A stretch of DNA of 64,000 bases from JAFARE01 sp963777285 (GTDB lineage Bacteria; Chloroflexota; Dormibacteria; Aeolococcales; Aeolococcaceae), in NCBI GenBank assembly GCA_963777285.1, contig CAVZPR010000001.1, positions 868,001 through 932,000 on the forward strand. Reading direction: 5' to 3'. The notes beneath the pieces were generated by a model, which searched no databases, was not told the DNA's origin, and saw only the letters and a program-made list of their open reading frames with translations. The translations under genes and the position numbers were made by a program. Positions 49,548 to 59,159 of this stretch are shown piece by piece. Each line of letters starts with the position of its first letter. Within the stretch, counting starts at the first letter, position 1.

Positions 49548-50792
49548 GTGAGACGTGACGTCGCAGCGGCAGACCCCGGTGCGGTCGAGCCCGCGGAGGC
49601 GGTGCTCACAGAACGTGCTCAGCGCGCCGACGCGGTGCGCAACCGGGAGTTGCTGATCACCGCAGCAGCAGCAGCCTTCGCCGCCCGCGGCGCCGACGCG
49701 CCCCTCGAGGACATCGCCCGCGACGCGGGGCTCGGCATCGGCACCCTCTACCGGCACTTCCCCACGCGCGACTCACTCGTCGAGGCGGTGTACCGCCACG
49801 AGGTCGACGCCCTTGTCGAGCGGGCCGACCAGCTGCTCGACACTCTCCCGCCCGACCGGGCGCTGGAAGAGTGGATGCAACTCTTCGTCCGCCACATCGC
49901 CACCAAGCGGGGGATGCTCTCCGTGCTCAAGCCGATGCTGAGCGGCAACCCCGCCTTCTTCGCCCAGACCAGGGGCCGCGCCACCGCCGCAGCCAACAAG
50001 CTCCTCGAGGCGGGCGTGGCCGCCGGCACGGTCCGCGCCGACATCGATGGCGCCGACCTGCTCCGCGCCATCGGGGGCATCTGCATGTCGACCGATCAAG
50101 GGGGGTCGGACGTCTCCGATCGGCTTGTGGGGCTGGTTTTTGACGGCCTCCGCCACAATGCCGCTGTCGGGGTCACCAGTGTCAGCGGCGACCGCCGCGA
50201 AGGTTCCCTCGGCCTAATTCTCCAGGGCCATATCGAAGCCATGGCTCAGCGCATCCGAACGCCAAGCATTCGCTTTCAGGCCACGCTCTCCAGGATCGAC
50301 ACGTCGACCATCCTGCGGCTGCCGAAGGAGGCGAGCTCCGAACTGCCGTCGCGCGGGCAGGTGGCGGTCAAGGGAACGATCAACGACCGTGCGTTCACCA
50401 CCGTGTTGGAACCGGACGGCTCCGGTGGCCACTGGATGCGGGTCGACGGGCGGCTCCGCCACGCCGCCGCTGCGAGTGACGGCGTCAGCGCAACGCTCGA
50501 GATCGAGCCGGTGAACGACTGGCCGGAGCCCAGCGTGCCCGAAGACCTGGCGAGAGCTCTGTCCGCTGCTCCCCAGCGGATCCAAGACCTCTGGCAGGAC
50601 ATCACTCCGATGGCGCGTTGGGAATGGGTTCGCTGGGTCAATGCGACCAGGAATCCCGACACGCGCGAACGCCGGGTTGAGGTCACCATCTCGAAGATGA
50701 AGAGCGGCAAGCGACGGCCCTGCTGCTTCAACCTCAGCGCGTGCACCGACCCAGACCTTTCCAGCAATGGCCGGCTCATCGAGCCGAGTTAG
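49548..50792 (+). CDS. TetR regulator fused to DUF1905/OmdA-like domain
   Basis: 414 residues from GTG 49548 (AGGTGA 8 bases upstream). Residues about 30-80 are the TetR helix-turn-helix (ITAAAAAFAARGADAPLEDI then GIGTLYRHFPTRDSL); the ligand-binding domain ends near residue 205 (VGLVFDGLRHNA). After a linker, residues about 235-400 resemble DUF1905 followed by a YdeI/OmpD-associated domain (RFQATLSRI, GHWMRVDGRLRHAA, PEDLARALSAAPQRIQDLW, ARWEWVRWVNATRNPDTRERR). The second half is normally a separate protein; an ATG at 50239 could be its original start. If one base is removed near 50153, the TetR part would end at TAA 50215, so the fusion may be artificial. Confidence 0.75.
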   Translation: MRRDVAAADPGAVEPAEAVLTERAQRADAVRNRELLITAAAAAFAARGADAPLEDIARDAGLGIGTLYRHFPTRDSLVEAVYRHEVDALVERADQLLDTLPPDRALEEWMQLFVRHIATKRGMLSVLKPMLSGNPAFFAQTRGRATAAANKLLEAGVAAGTVRADIDGADLLRAIGGICMSTDQGGSDVSDRLVGLVFDGLRHNAAVGVTSVSGDRREGSLGLILQGHIEAMAQRIRTPSIRFQATLSRIDTSTILRLPKEASSELPSRGQVAVKGTINDRAFTTVLEPDGSGGHWMRVDGRLRHAAAASDGVSATLEIEPVNDWPEPSVPEDLARALSAAPQRIQDLWQDITPMARWEWVRWVNATRNPDTRERRVEVTISKMKSGKRRPCCFNLSACTDPDLSSNGRLIEPS

Positions 50793-50824
50793 CGCGCTGT
50801 CTAGAAGCAGACATTCTTCGGTCG

Positions 50825-50830
50825 TACACT
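50825..50830 (+). promoter_or_regulatory. -10 box of DinB-like gene
   Basis: TACACT, 6 bases before GTG 50837; leaderless arrangement. Confidence 0.45.
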
Positions 50831-50836
50831 CGCGCG

Positions 50837-51308
50837 GTGCACAAGCAAGAGCTGATCGACACGATCCGCAGCGCACACCAGCGCGTCGCTGAAACGATCG
50901 AGGCCCTATCCGACGAGCGGCTGCTCGAAGCAGCGATGGACGACTGGTCGGGCAAGGATCTGCTCGCCCACATGGCCTCGTGGCACGATCACTCCGCGCG
51001 TGTGATCGAGGAGCTCCGCGCCGGTCGCGAACCGTACGATCAAGCCGATCCCGCGAACAGCACCGACGTCGTCAACGAGCGGACGCACCGCGAGCATCGA
51101 GACGATTCGCCTGAGCAGACGCGACGCGCATTCGCCGAGTCCTTCGTCCGCCTGCTCGCGGCGCTGGGGCCGGTCACCGACGATGAGCTATTCGCCGGCG
51201 ACCACTGGCATTGGCTTGACGGCGAACCGCTTGCAGAGACTGATCCTCTGGGATACGTCGCGTCACTACGACGCCCACGGGGCGCATCTCGAACACCTGG
51301 CAGGCTGA
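50837..51308 (+). pseudogene. DinB/maleylpyruvate-isomerase-N-like protein (frameshifted)
   Basis: From GTG 50837: IDTIRSAHQRVAETIEALSD and WSGKDLLAHMASWHDHSARVI give the four-helix DinB-like fold with its metal-binding histidines. After GEPLAET the expected end, LWDTSRHYDAHGAHLEHLAG, continues in another frame to TGA 51306-51308. Removing one G at 51242 joins the parts into about 156 residues and supplies the third histidine. Function of this family is usually thiol-dependent transfer or unknown. The stop lies 8 bases from the convergent propeller gene. Confidence 0.7.
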
Positions 51309-51316
51309 GCGTTCTC

Positions 51317-52835
51317 TCAGGTGCCACCCGGGCTGAGCGCGTACACGAACCCCTGCGTGTCGGCCTCGTACAGCACGCCGTTTGCTATGGCTGCGGCGCC
51401 GTACAGAGTGCCCCGCGTCGAGCCCACGAGCTGGGTCTGCACGGTCGTGAGGACGGTCCCGTCCGCCGAATTCAGCACGTAGATCTTGTGACCGGCGCCA
51501 ATGACGACCACACCGGAACCAGCGGTGGCCGAGGCGTACACCGCCGCGCTAAGGGTCTTACGCCAGACCGGGCCCGCCGCCAGATTGTCGGGGTCGAGTG
51601 CCAGGATGCTGCCCTGGTATTTCGTTCCGTTGATCGTGATTCCTCGGGTGCCCATGTACACGTAGGTCCCGTCGTACGCCGCGGGGGCGATGTCGCCGGC
51701 CTGTGGATTCGCCACGGTTACTCGCGCCACAGGACCGGCCGCGAGGTCGGTGCGGTTCCACACATAGAAGATGCCGTTCTTGTTCACCGCGCCGACGAGC
51801 TGTTGCGTGTTTCCGTCAGGCGTGACGGTTCCGCTGAAGAGCACCGGCGTGGTGCCGAAGTCGTCGTCACCCCCGGGCGACTGCTCACTCTTCGGCAGTT
51901 TCCAGTTGTCCTCGATGCCGAGCGTGTCTGGGTCGATCGCGAGGATCGAAGTCGGCGAATGCCTCCTTGGGCGAGCATGAGAATCCGTTGCCTGTGGCGG
52001 CATAGATGACATTCGCACCGCCAGTCAGACTGCTATCGACGGTGAGGGACCCCCATACCGATGCTCCGATGCACGACGCCGGGACGAGCTCCAGGGTTGC
52101 CTGGATCTGCCCGGTGGTGGCGTCCAACTTGTCGATCTCGCCACGGATGACAGGGCACGGCTCGCCGACGTCCGCCACCCCTTCATAGACGCTCGGCGAG
52201 TTCTGGCTCGGTGGTGTGTACACGACAGGCGAGCTCCACAGATAGTGGTCGGGCGCCGGGCCCACCTCCGTCGACCACAGGATCGTCCCGGTGAGCGCGT
52301 CGATGGCGTACACCTTCGCCTCACCGCCCCCGACCGAGTCGTTGCCCCCGCCACCGATGAACAGCACCGATGCGTACATCGTGCCGTTGATGACGATATC
52401 GTCGTAAAGCTGACCAGAGTCGCCGAGCCCGTGGACGCCGGACTGGGCGCACTGGCTCCCGGTTGGGTAGGTGAGCGTGCCGAGAGCCTGGGACCATCCG
52501 CCCGATCCTCCGTCGAGCGGCGTGGCGTGCTCGACGCCGTCCCACGATCCCCAGTACACGAGACCGTTGGCCTGGAGTGGTTGCGTCGATATCAATGCCC
52601 CGCTCGTGGAGCGGATCGGCCAGCCAGGGCGCTCACTAAGGGTGGCTGCGTTCGCCGCTGTGATGCCGGGGTCATTCGTCGTCCCGCTGCTGGCGAGATC
52701 GTGCTCGTACTTCGTCCAGTCGTAGCCACCCTCCGTCGCCGAAGCGGAGAAGGCCCCCAGCGCCTGCGTCGACACCACCGCGGCGGCGATGGCGACGGCC
52801 CACATTACGCTTCGCTTACCGCGAGCGATACTCAT
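51317..52835 (-). CDS. Secreted PQQ-like beta-propeller protein (frameshifted)
   Basis: From ATG 52835: signal peptide (MWAVAIAAAVVSTQALGAFSASA), then a PQQ-enzyme-like eight-bladed propeller (YDWTKYEHDLASSGTTND, VYAIDALTGTILWSTEVG, IRGEIDKLDATTGQIQATL). At SPKEAFAD the frame breaks; SILAIDPDTLGIEDNWKLPK continues in the next frame to 51317 (LALDPDNLAAGPVWRK, IYVLNSADGTVLTT). Removing one base of the AA at 51949-51950 restores a protein of about 505 residues. The tryptophan-docking blades are clear, but no quinoprotein catalytic residues are evident. A paralogue lies at 56003-57449, on the other side of the glycoside hydrolase gene. Confidence 0.75.
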
Positions 52836-52905
52836 GCATCGTCCACCGTGGTCAGCTCTCGCATGATCGCCTCTCGACTACATTTTGGCACGCGCACGGA
52901 CGTTG

Positions 52906-55900
52906 TCAGGCCGCCGGAGTGACGGTGATGACGATGTCGGTCGCTATGGCCGGCACCTGCACGGTGATCGTCCCGCTCGACGATGCCTTCACTGTGGCGG
53001 AGAGGTTGGACAACACCGTGCCCGTCACCGTGTCCCACATCTGGACGTTGTAGCTGGCGCCCGGGGAGAACCCGGTGCAGGAGGAGCAGGGAGCAATCTT
53101 CACGCTGCCGGCCGGGACCACAGGGTAGCTGTTGCCCTGCGACGAGGGGTCCGCCCCCGTGCTGTTGTTGTTCACGAGCCACACGACGGCGTTCAGGGCG
53201 CCGTCCACCACCGACGTCCCGATCATGCCTTCGCTCGAGAGGCCGGGCTTGCTGGGATTGGGACCCTTCACGTTGGCGCCGGACATCACCAGCTTCTGCC
53301 ACGTGTACGAGTTGAGCCCGTGAGGATCGTCGCTCCCGACGGCGGGCCACTGCTGGTCGAACGTCGAGATTCCATTGAACACCGTGTAGGGGTTGCCACT
53401 CTGTGAACCGGTGAACGGATCCCAGCTGGCCGAGTTGTTGGGGTAAGAGGGTATGGCGGGATTTGGCGCCGTGTTGGAAGAGTTGTTCAGTGCCTGCTCG
53501 GTGCACCAGTACCACGCCCCGGAGAAGTTCGCCGCCAACGCGGCCCACACTCCCTTGTGAACGACCCAGCTGTTCGGGTCGATGGGAATACAGCCCGACA
53601 CGCCGTATTCCGACCGGAGGCAGGGCTGACCCGCGACGCACAGCCAGTTGAGCTGGTTGTACGCGGGTTGAACGCCATTGAAGACGTACCAATGGCTTTC
53701 GACTTGATCCACGAGATCACAAAGAGGATTGGGCAGCGTCGATGAGCAAGAACCCGTGATCAGATGGGGATTCGAATTGGGGTCCGTCGTGTCGTTGTAG
53801 CTCCTGAGCCAGCTGACGATGCCAGGGATGTAGGTGCCGTTCACCGTCGCGCCATTCCAGAAGGACGTCAGCTCGGAGGCAGGATACTCATTGACGAACT
53901 CCCAAGACAGCACACTCGGGCTGTATCCCCAGCGCGCCTGGTCGTAGTACAAGCGGCGTTCCACCAGGCTTTGGCTGTTGCGACCCTTGTTGTACCAATC
54001 GCAGGCGTGGCGCTGATCCGCCTCGGCGTAGCACGAACCGCCAAAGTCGATGTTGCTGTTCCATGCGTTGAGTTGAATCGCTATGCCGGAGAGACGAGCC
54101 TGCTCCGCGGACTGATCGATGATCCAAGCGTTGCCATCGTTGAATCGGCCCACGGCGAACGTCCCAAAATACATTGGACTCTGCGGTCCCGCCGCGAAGA
54201 TCTGCGCCGGCTGCGGCATGAGCCCATTGGGGTAGCCAACCAGACCAGCCTCCTGCGATGGACTCTTTGGCTTGTACACCTCTTGCAGATCCAGAGCGCA
54301 CGTGCTCTGCCAGTCACCAGCGGAGCAGAGCTCGAGGGGCATATAAGTCGAGTTCGAGCCGGATCCTGGCGCCGTTCGCTCCCTCCGCAGCGAGGTTGCT
54401 CAAATCCGAGTGGTACTGCTGGTAGACGTAGCCGAGGGTGAGGCTGGTCTCGCCGTTGCCTGGTTGAGCGCCGACGATCACCTCCTGGCCGCCTTGATTC
54501 TCGACGGTCCCCGGGGAACCACCGAAGAGCGCCGACTCGGCGTGGACGTGCGAGGCGTCGGTGAGCTCGTTGATCTCGAGGTTGGATCCGTTGGTGAAGT
54601 AGCTGGCCCCGGTCTGCGAGTACTGGTAGTAGCGGGACTGATCGCCGGAGGACCTGTCCACCTGCACGAAGCCCTGGTAGTGCGCCGCCATGGTCGTCTG
54701 GACGGTGAACGCGATCGGACTCGTCGCCGTGGCCGTTGATGCCGTGGTGCCATCGAACGTGGTGGCGCCGACTGAGACCGTGAAGACACCTGCGGTCCGC
54801 GGTGTGTAGCGGAATGTCCACACCGGCGCACCCGTGGGCACGATGCCGTTGGAACCGTCAGCGAAGTTCTGGTCCAGGAAGCCTGGGACCTGGATCGCCG
54901 AAGCGCCCGGAGGCGTGACCGTCGCCGTGGCGGTGATCGATCCCGGGTCAGTGTTGTCCATCGCCACAGGTGTGATGTTGTGGATCTGGTCATAGATGTC
55001 CGGTTGGGGGAGATACGGATCGTCGGGATTGCCCCACGCCCCGGTGATCTGTGCAGTGATCGTCAGTGGGGTTCCGAGCGGAGCCGACGAGTAGCTCAGC
55101 GTCTCGCCCGACACGGCCGGCGCGACGGTGAGCGGCACGGCGAGTTGTACGTTCTGTAGCTCTCCCGACAGTGGATCGGCCGCCGCCCCCGCCGGCCCAC
55201 CTCCCAGGAAAAGCGATCCCGAGCTGCTCTGGGTGCCGGCGCCGCTCGTCGGATCCGGCACCGAGCTGATCAGATTCAGCTTCGACGGTGAAGCACTCCG
55301 CAAGAACGAGACGGTCGTGCCGTCATCGCGCGCCCGGATCGAATACCACTGTCCGGTGTTCCACTGCACCGGGTTGCTTTGCAGCCACTGACCCGCCCAG
55401 TACAAACCGATCGCCGCGCACGCGCTGGTCGTGCACCCGGAGCCGGTTTGTGGCGCCACGCGCACCGCATACGGGCTCACGCTGCCGTCACCGGGATCCT
55501 TCTGGAGGAGCACCTGCGCCTGCGTTCCCGGACTGGCGGCGAAGTCGACGTCCAGGGTGACGGAGATGGTGCGGCTCAGCGCCAGATCCACCGCAGTCGG
55601 CACATCGACGTAGTCGGAGGTTCCGCTGAATGAGAGCGCCTCGCCCCCCGGATCGCTCGTGTCCGCCGCGTCGCCCGCCACCCAGGTCGCCCCGGTGATC
55701 AAGCCGTCGTGGCCGTCGCCTGTCGAGTCGGCGGCGACCGACCCGGGCGACGGGTAACTCGCGGTTCCCTCTCCGTGGAGCAGCGTGGCGAGCGGGACCA
55801 CCACCCCTGAGGCGGCAGCGGCGGCCCGGGTCTGAGGCCCGGTCGCCACGGCCAGAGCGGGGAGAATCGCGAGTGCGGGCAACACCCGCAGCGCTCGTGC

Positions 55901-55978
55901 AATGCGCAGGGAGCCACGCCGAGCCCTGCGTCCGTCGTGCGCACCGGGGCCGGGGCCGACAAGGTGACGGTGCGTCAC
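52906..55978 (-). CDS. Secreted LamG / DUF5060-like / glycoside hydrolase protein (frameshifted)
   Basis: From GTG 55978: signal peptide (about 25-52), a LamG/concanavalin-like domain (about 65-250, HDGLITGATW, FSGTSDYVDVPT), then an Ig-like domain of DUF5060 type (about 275-450) leading into FVQVDRSSGDQSRYYQY and SYFTNGSNLEI. At ANGARIRL the frame breaks; dropping one base of the TT at 54353-54354 gives RIRLDSTYMPLELCSAGDW and runs to 52906. The second part is a GH-A-type barrel: WEFVNEYPAS (acid/base) and LRSEYGVSG (nucleophile), then a small beta domain. Full length would be about 1,020 residues. Likely degrades or remodels extracellular polysaccharide. Confidence 0.75.
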
Positions 55979-56002
55979 GAACGATGCCCTGCCGGGCCTC
56001 CC

Positions 56003-57449
56003 TTAGGTGCCAACTGCGACCAGGATGCCATCCCTGTTCCCGTACAGGATCTGGCCGTTCGCGATGCTCGCGGAACCAGTGAACGCTGAGTTGGCCGTGC
56101 TGTCCGTGTACGTGTACAGCAGGGCGCCTGTGTCGGCGGAGTAGGCCTCGAAGGACGTCCCGGTGCCGATGACCACTACCCCGGGAGCCATCGAGACCGC
56201 GCCTTGAGTTCCAGCCCTTGGTGCACTCGGCCCACACGGCAGTACCCGTGGTGGGGTCCACCTTGTAGAGACCGCCCTTGCAGCTGGTGCCGTTTATCGT
56301 GTTGGTTCCCCCGGCAGCGTAGATGTATTGCCCGTCGTAGGCGCTCGGGGCCAGCTGAGGCTCCGTGCCGTCATCCACTCTGAACTGCCATACGGGTCCG
56401 GCCGCGAGATTATCCCGGTCGAACGCATAGAGGAGGCCGTTCTTGTTCGCCACGGCGACCAGCGGAGTCCCGTTTGCATCGGAGAACAGCACGGGCGTGC
56501 TGCCGAAGTCGCTGTCGTGAATCCATTGATCCTGCGGAAGCTGCCAGTAGCCAACCATGCTGAGGTCTGATGCGTTCAGCTCGAGGATCGCGGGCGTCAA
56601 CGGTTTCGGCGTCGATGGGCAGTTCTTCACGTCGGGGCTCCCGGTCGCGACATACAGGGTCTTTGCGACGGTATCGACGGCAATCGACCCCCAGACGCCT
56701 CCACCCACGCACCCTTTGGGCACCACGGTGAACGCCTTCTCCAGCCCCCCCGTGCGGGCGTTGAGCTTGAAGATCTGTCCCCGGGTGGTCTTCGGGCAGT
56801 TGGCCGGCGATGCCACCCCGATATAGACGTTCCCGTTCCAGACCGCGGGCGAGTCCCATATGTAGTCCCACTGGGATCCGCCAACCGCTGTCTGCCAGAT
56901 GATCGCGCCTGTGGAGGCATTGAGTGCGTACATCGTAGAGTTGCCCCCGCCCACAAACAGCACCGGCGTGCTCACGCCATTGATCGGCATCTGCAAGAAC
57001 TGCGAGCTCGACGTCACTCCGAGAGGATTGGGGACTTGACCACTGCAGCGGCTCGGCAGCGTGAGTTGCCCGACGAAAGTCGACCAGATCACGTTGCCTG
57101 TACTGGGATCGGTCGCGTGCTCGTATCCGTCCATCGACCCCCAGAAGACCATTCCATCTGCCGTGACCGGCTGGTCGAAGATGAGGCGGGACGACTGGTA
57201 GGACCAATGCAGGGTCAACGATGGAGCCGTGGCCGGAGTGATGGTGGTCTCACCCGGGTTGTAGTTCGTCTTGGCGAGGTTGAATCCGTACATTGGCCAG
57301 TCGTCTGGCGACGCCGCCGAAGCTGCCCGAGAAGCAGGAACCAGGCTGATTGCCGACGCCACGACGACGGCCAGCACCGCGAACCCCGCGACCGATGAAG
57401 CGAAGCGCGTCCAAACTCGGCGGTGTGAAATCACCTTCCGGTCCCCCAT
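56003..57449 (-). CDS. Secreted PQQ-like beta-propeller protein, paralogue (frameshifted)
   Basis: From ATG 57449: signal peptide (about 13-45), then propeller blades (WPMYGFNLAKTNYN, MYALNASTGAIIWQTAVGG, RGQIFKLNARTGGLEKAF, LLYAFDRDNLAAGPVWQF). After WAECTK the frame breaks; AGTQGAVSMAPGVVVIGTGT continues in the next frame to the stop at 56003. The extra base lies in the CCC at 56215-56217. Restored length about 480 residues. It strongly resembles the propeller at 51317-52835 (shared DLAAGPVW, DFGSTPVLFS/DFGTTPVLFS), so the two flank the hydrolase as a duplicated pair. Confidence 0.75.
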
Positions 57450-57455
57450 CGGGCA

Positions 57456-57461
57456 AGGATA
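57456..57461 (-). promoter_or_regulatory. -10 box of second propeller gene
   Basis: TATCCT on the minus strand, 6 bases before ATG 57449; leaderless arrangement. Confidence 0.45.
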
Positions 57462-57528
57462 CCCCTGGCAGCGCGCGGATTACAACCCGCCAAACCCGCC
57501 AAACCCACCCACTCCATCGGTCTCTGCG

Positions 57529-58179
57529 GTGACGGATCACGACGCCCGCCTGAATTCGCAGACAGATCGCGCCGCGACGTCGCATGAGCGCCGTGCCGGC
57601 CAGCAGTGGGATGCCTCGTACCAGGACGAAGCACCGCCATGGGACATCGGCCGTCCTCAGCCTGCCGTGGTGCGGCTGTGCGAACAGCGCGCTTTCACCG
57701 GCCCGGTGCTCGACGCCGGCTGCGGGACAGGCGAAAACGCGCTCGAGATTGCGGCGCGCGGCATCGAGGTCTCCGGCGTCGACGTCGCGCCGACCGCGAT
57801 CCGGCGGGCGCGGGACAAGGCAGCGAGCCTCGGGATCGCCGCAACCTTCATCGTCAGGAATGCGCTGCAGCTGCAGCAGCTCGGACAGACCTTCGCGTCT
57901 GTACTGGACTGCGGCCTCTTTCATACCTTCGATGACGACGAACGTCCTGCGTACGTCGAGGCTCTGGCCGCGGTCACGGCCCCGGGCAGCATCCTCTACC
58001 TGCTGTGCTTCAGTGACCTGGCTCCCGGCGATTGGGGGCCGCGGCGCATCAGGCAATCCGAGCTCCGCGCCTCTTTCAGCACCAGCTGGACTGTTGTGTC
58101 GATCGAGCAGGAGCACTTCGCCACAAACCTCGATGCCAGCGACATCCCCGCCTGGCTGGCGCGCATCGAGCGGGTCTGA
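57529..58179 (+). CDS. Class I SAM-dependent methyltransferase
   Basis: 216 residues from GTG 57529. QQWDASYQDEAPPWDIGRPQ is the thiopurine/SAM-methyltransferase lid; VLDAGCGTGENALEIA is motif I; VSGVDVAPTAI motif II; FASVLDCGLFHTFDDDER and GSILYLLCFSD follow. This is the tellurite/thiopurine-resistance-type small-molecule methyltransferase group; substrate unknown. Upstream in-frame codons cross the divergent propeller gene and are excluded. Short CCAAACCCG-type tandem repeats occur just upstream (57486-57510). Confidence 0.8.
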   Translation: MTDHDARLNSQTDRAATSHERRAGQQWDASYQDEAPPWDIGRPQPAVVRLCEQRAFTGPVLDAGCGTGENALEIAARGIEVSGVDVAPTAIRRARDKAASLGIAATFIVRNALQLQQLGQTFASVLDCGLFHTFDDDERPAYVEALAAVTAPGSILYLLCFSDLAPGDWGPRRIRQSELRASFSTSWTVVSIEQEHFATNLDASDIPAWLARIERV

Positions 58180-58193
58180 CCACCCGCCGCCAC

Positions 58194-58222
58194 TTGACTC
58201 CCCCTAGGGGAGACCGCAGGCT
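58194..58222 (+). promoter_or_regulatory. MerR-type promoter/operator
   Basis: TTGACT (58194-58199) and CAGGCT (58217-58222), 17 bases apart, frame the near-palindrome CTCCCCCTAGGGGAG (58198-58212). CAGGCT ends 6 bases before ATG 58229, so the transcript may be leaderless. Position and symmetry suggest autoregulation by the MerR protein. Confidence 0.55.
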
Positions 58223-58228
58223 CGCGTC

Positions 58229-59152
58229 ATGGATCTCTCCATCGGGCGGGCTGCTCGAATGACCGGTCTCTCGGTCAAGACCGTCCGCTACTACTCCGAT
58301 ATCGGGCTGGTCAGCGAGGCATCGCGCAGCCCGACGGGCTATCGCCGCTACGACGCCTCAGGAATCGCGCGCCTCGAGCTGGTGCGTGCGCTGCGCGACC
58401 TCGGCCTCGATCTGGCGGCGATCAAGCAGATCATGCATCGACAGTCGACGCTCGCCGATGTCGCCGCTGCGCACGCCGACGCCGTCGACGCCACCATTCG
58501 TCAGCTCACACTGCGCCGGGCAGTCCTCCGCGCTCTCGCGCAGCGCGGGGCCCGGCCGGAGGAGGTACAGCGCATGAGCGCGTTCATCAACGCATCCGCC
58601 GACAAGTCGCGGCGGATCATGGAAGAGTTCCTGGACGTCGTATTCGCCCGCCGCGCGGACGACCCGTTCGCCGTGCGCATGCGCTCAGCCCTTCCGGAGC
58701 TCCCCGAACAACCCACAGACGCGCAGATCGACGCCTGGGTCGAGTTGGCGGCACTCGTCAACGACGCCGACTTCAGAGCTCGTGTACGGCAGATGGTGAG
58801 CGACGGCGCAAAGCAGCGCGCCGAGGCGGGCATCAGCGACACGGACGCAGCGACGCAGAAGGCCGGCCACGCGGTGGTGGAGCGTGCCGGGGCGGCGGTG
58901 GCAGCCGGGATAAAGCCGGATTCTCCGCAATCGGCTGCCATCGTGGCGGAGCTGGTGGGGCATTTCGCATCGGCGGCGGGCCGCACTGACGACCCAGCGT
59001 ATCGCCGCGATCTGGCGGCGCAGCTGGAGATGTTCAGCGACCGGCGCGTGGAGCGCTACTGGCAGCTCATCGGCGTCATCAACGGGTGGCCGTCGACGCC
59101 GAGCCTGATGCCGGGGTACGAATGGTTCCAGCACGCGCTGCGCGCATCCTGA
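58229..59152 (+). CDS. MerR-family transcriptional regulator
   Basis: 307 residues. The N-terminal winged helix is clear: LSIGRAARMTGLSVKTVRYY, then GLVSEASRSPTGYRRYDASG and LRDLGLDLAAIKQIMH, followed by the dimerisation coiled coil (to about 125). The C-terminal about 180 residues are a helical effector domain; its end, GYEWFQHALRAS, and FASAAGRTDDPAYRRDLAAQL resemble TipA-like/TIPAS-related sensors, but I see no metal-binding cysteines. It probably responds to an organic ligand. No divergent target gene; autoregulation is likely. Confidence 0.85.
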   Translation: MDLSIGRAARMTGLSVKTVRYYSDIGLVSEASRSPTGYRRYDASGIARLELVRALRDLGLDLAAIKQIMHRQSTLADVAAAHADAVDATIRQLTLRRAVLRALAQRGARPEEVQRMSAFINASADKSRRIMEEFLDVVFARRADDPFAVRMRSALPELPEQPTDAQIDAWVELAALVNDADFRARVRQMVSDGAKQRAEAGISDTDAATQKAGHAVVERAGAAVAAGIKPDSPQSAAIVAELVGHFASAAGRTDDPAYRRDLAAQLEMFSDRRVERYWQLIGVINGWPSTPSLMPGYEWFQHALRAS

Positions 59153-59159
59153 ATTCAGA

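Noticed and set aside
50741..52009. A 422-codon plus-strand frame from 50741
   Set aside because: It is a chimera: the DinB-like part is real to about 51240, after which it runs in the wrong frame and antisense to the propeller gene.
57486..57510. CCAAACCCG-type tandem repeat as a CRISPR or regulatory array
   Set aside because: Only two to three short imperfect units, no spacers; no CRISPR array or cas gene was seen anywhere in the window.
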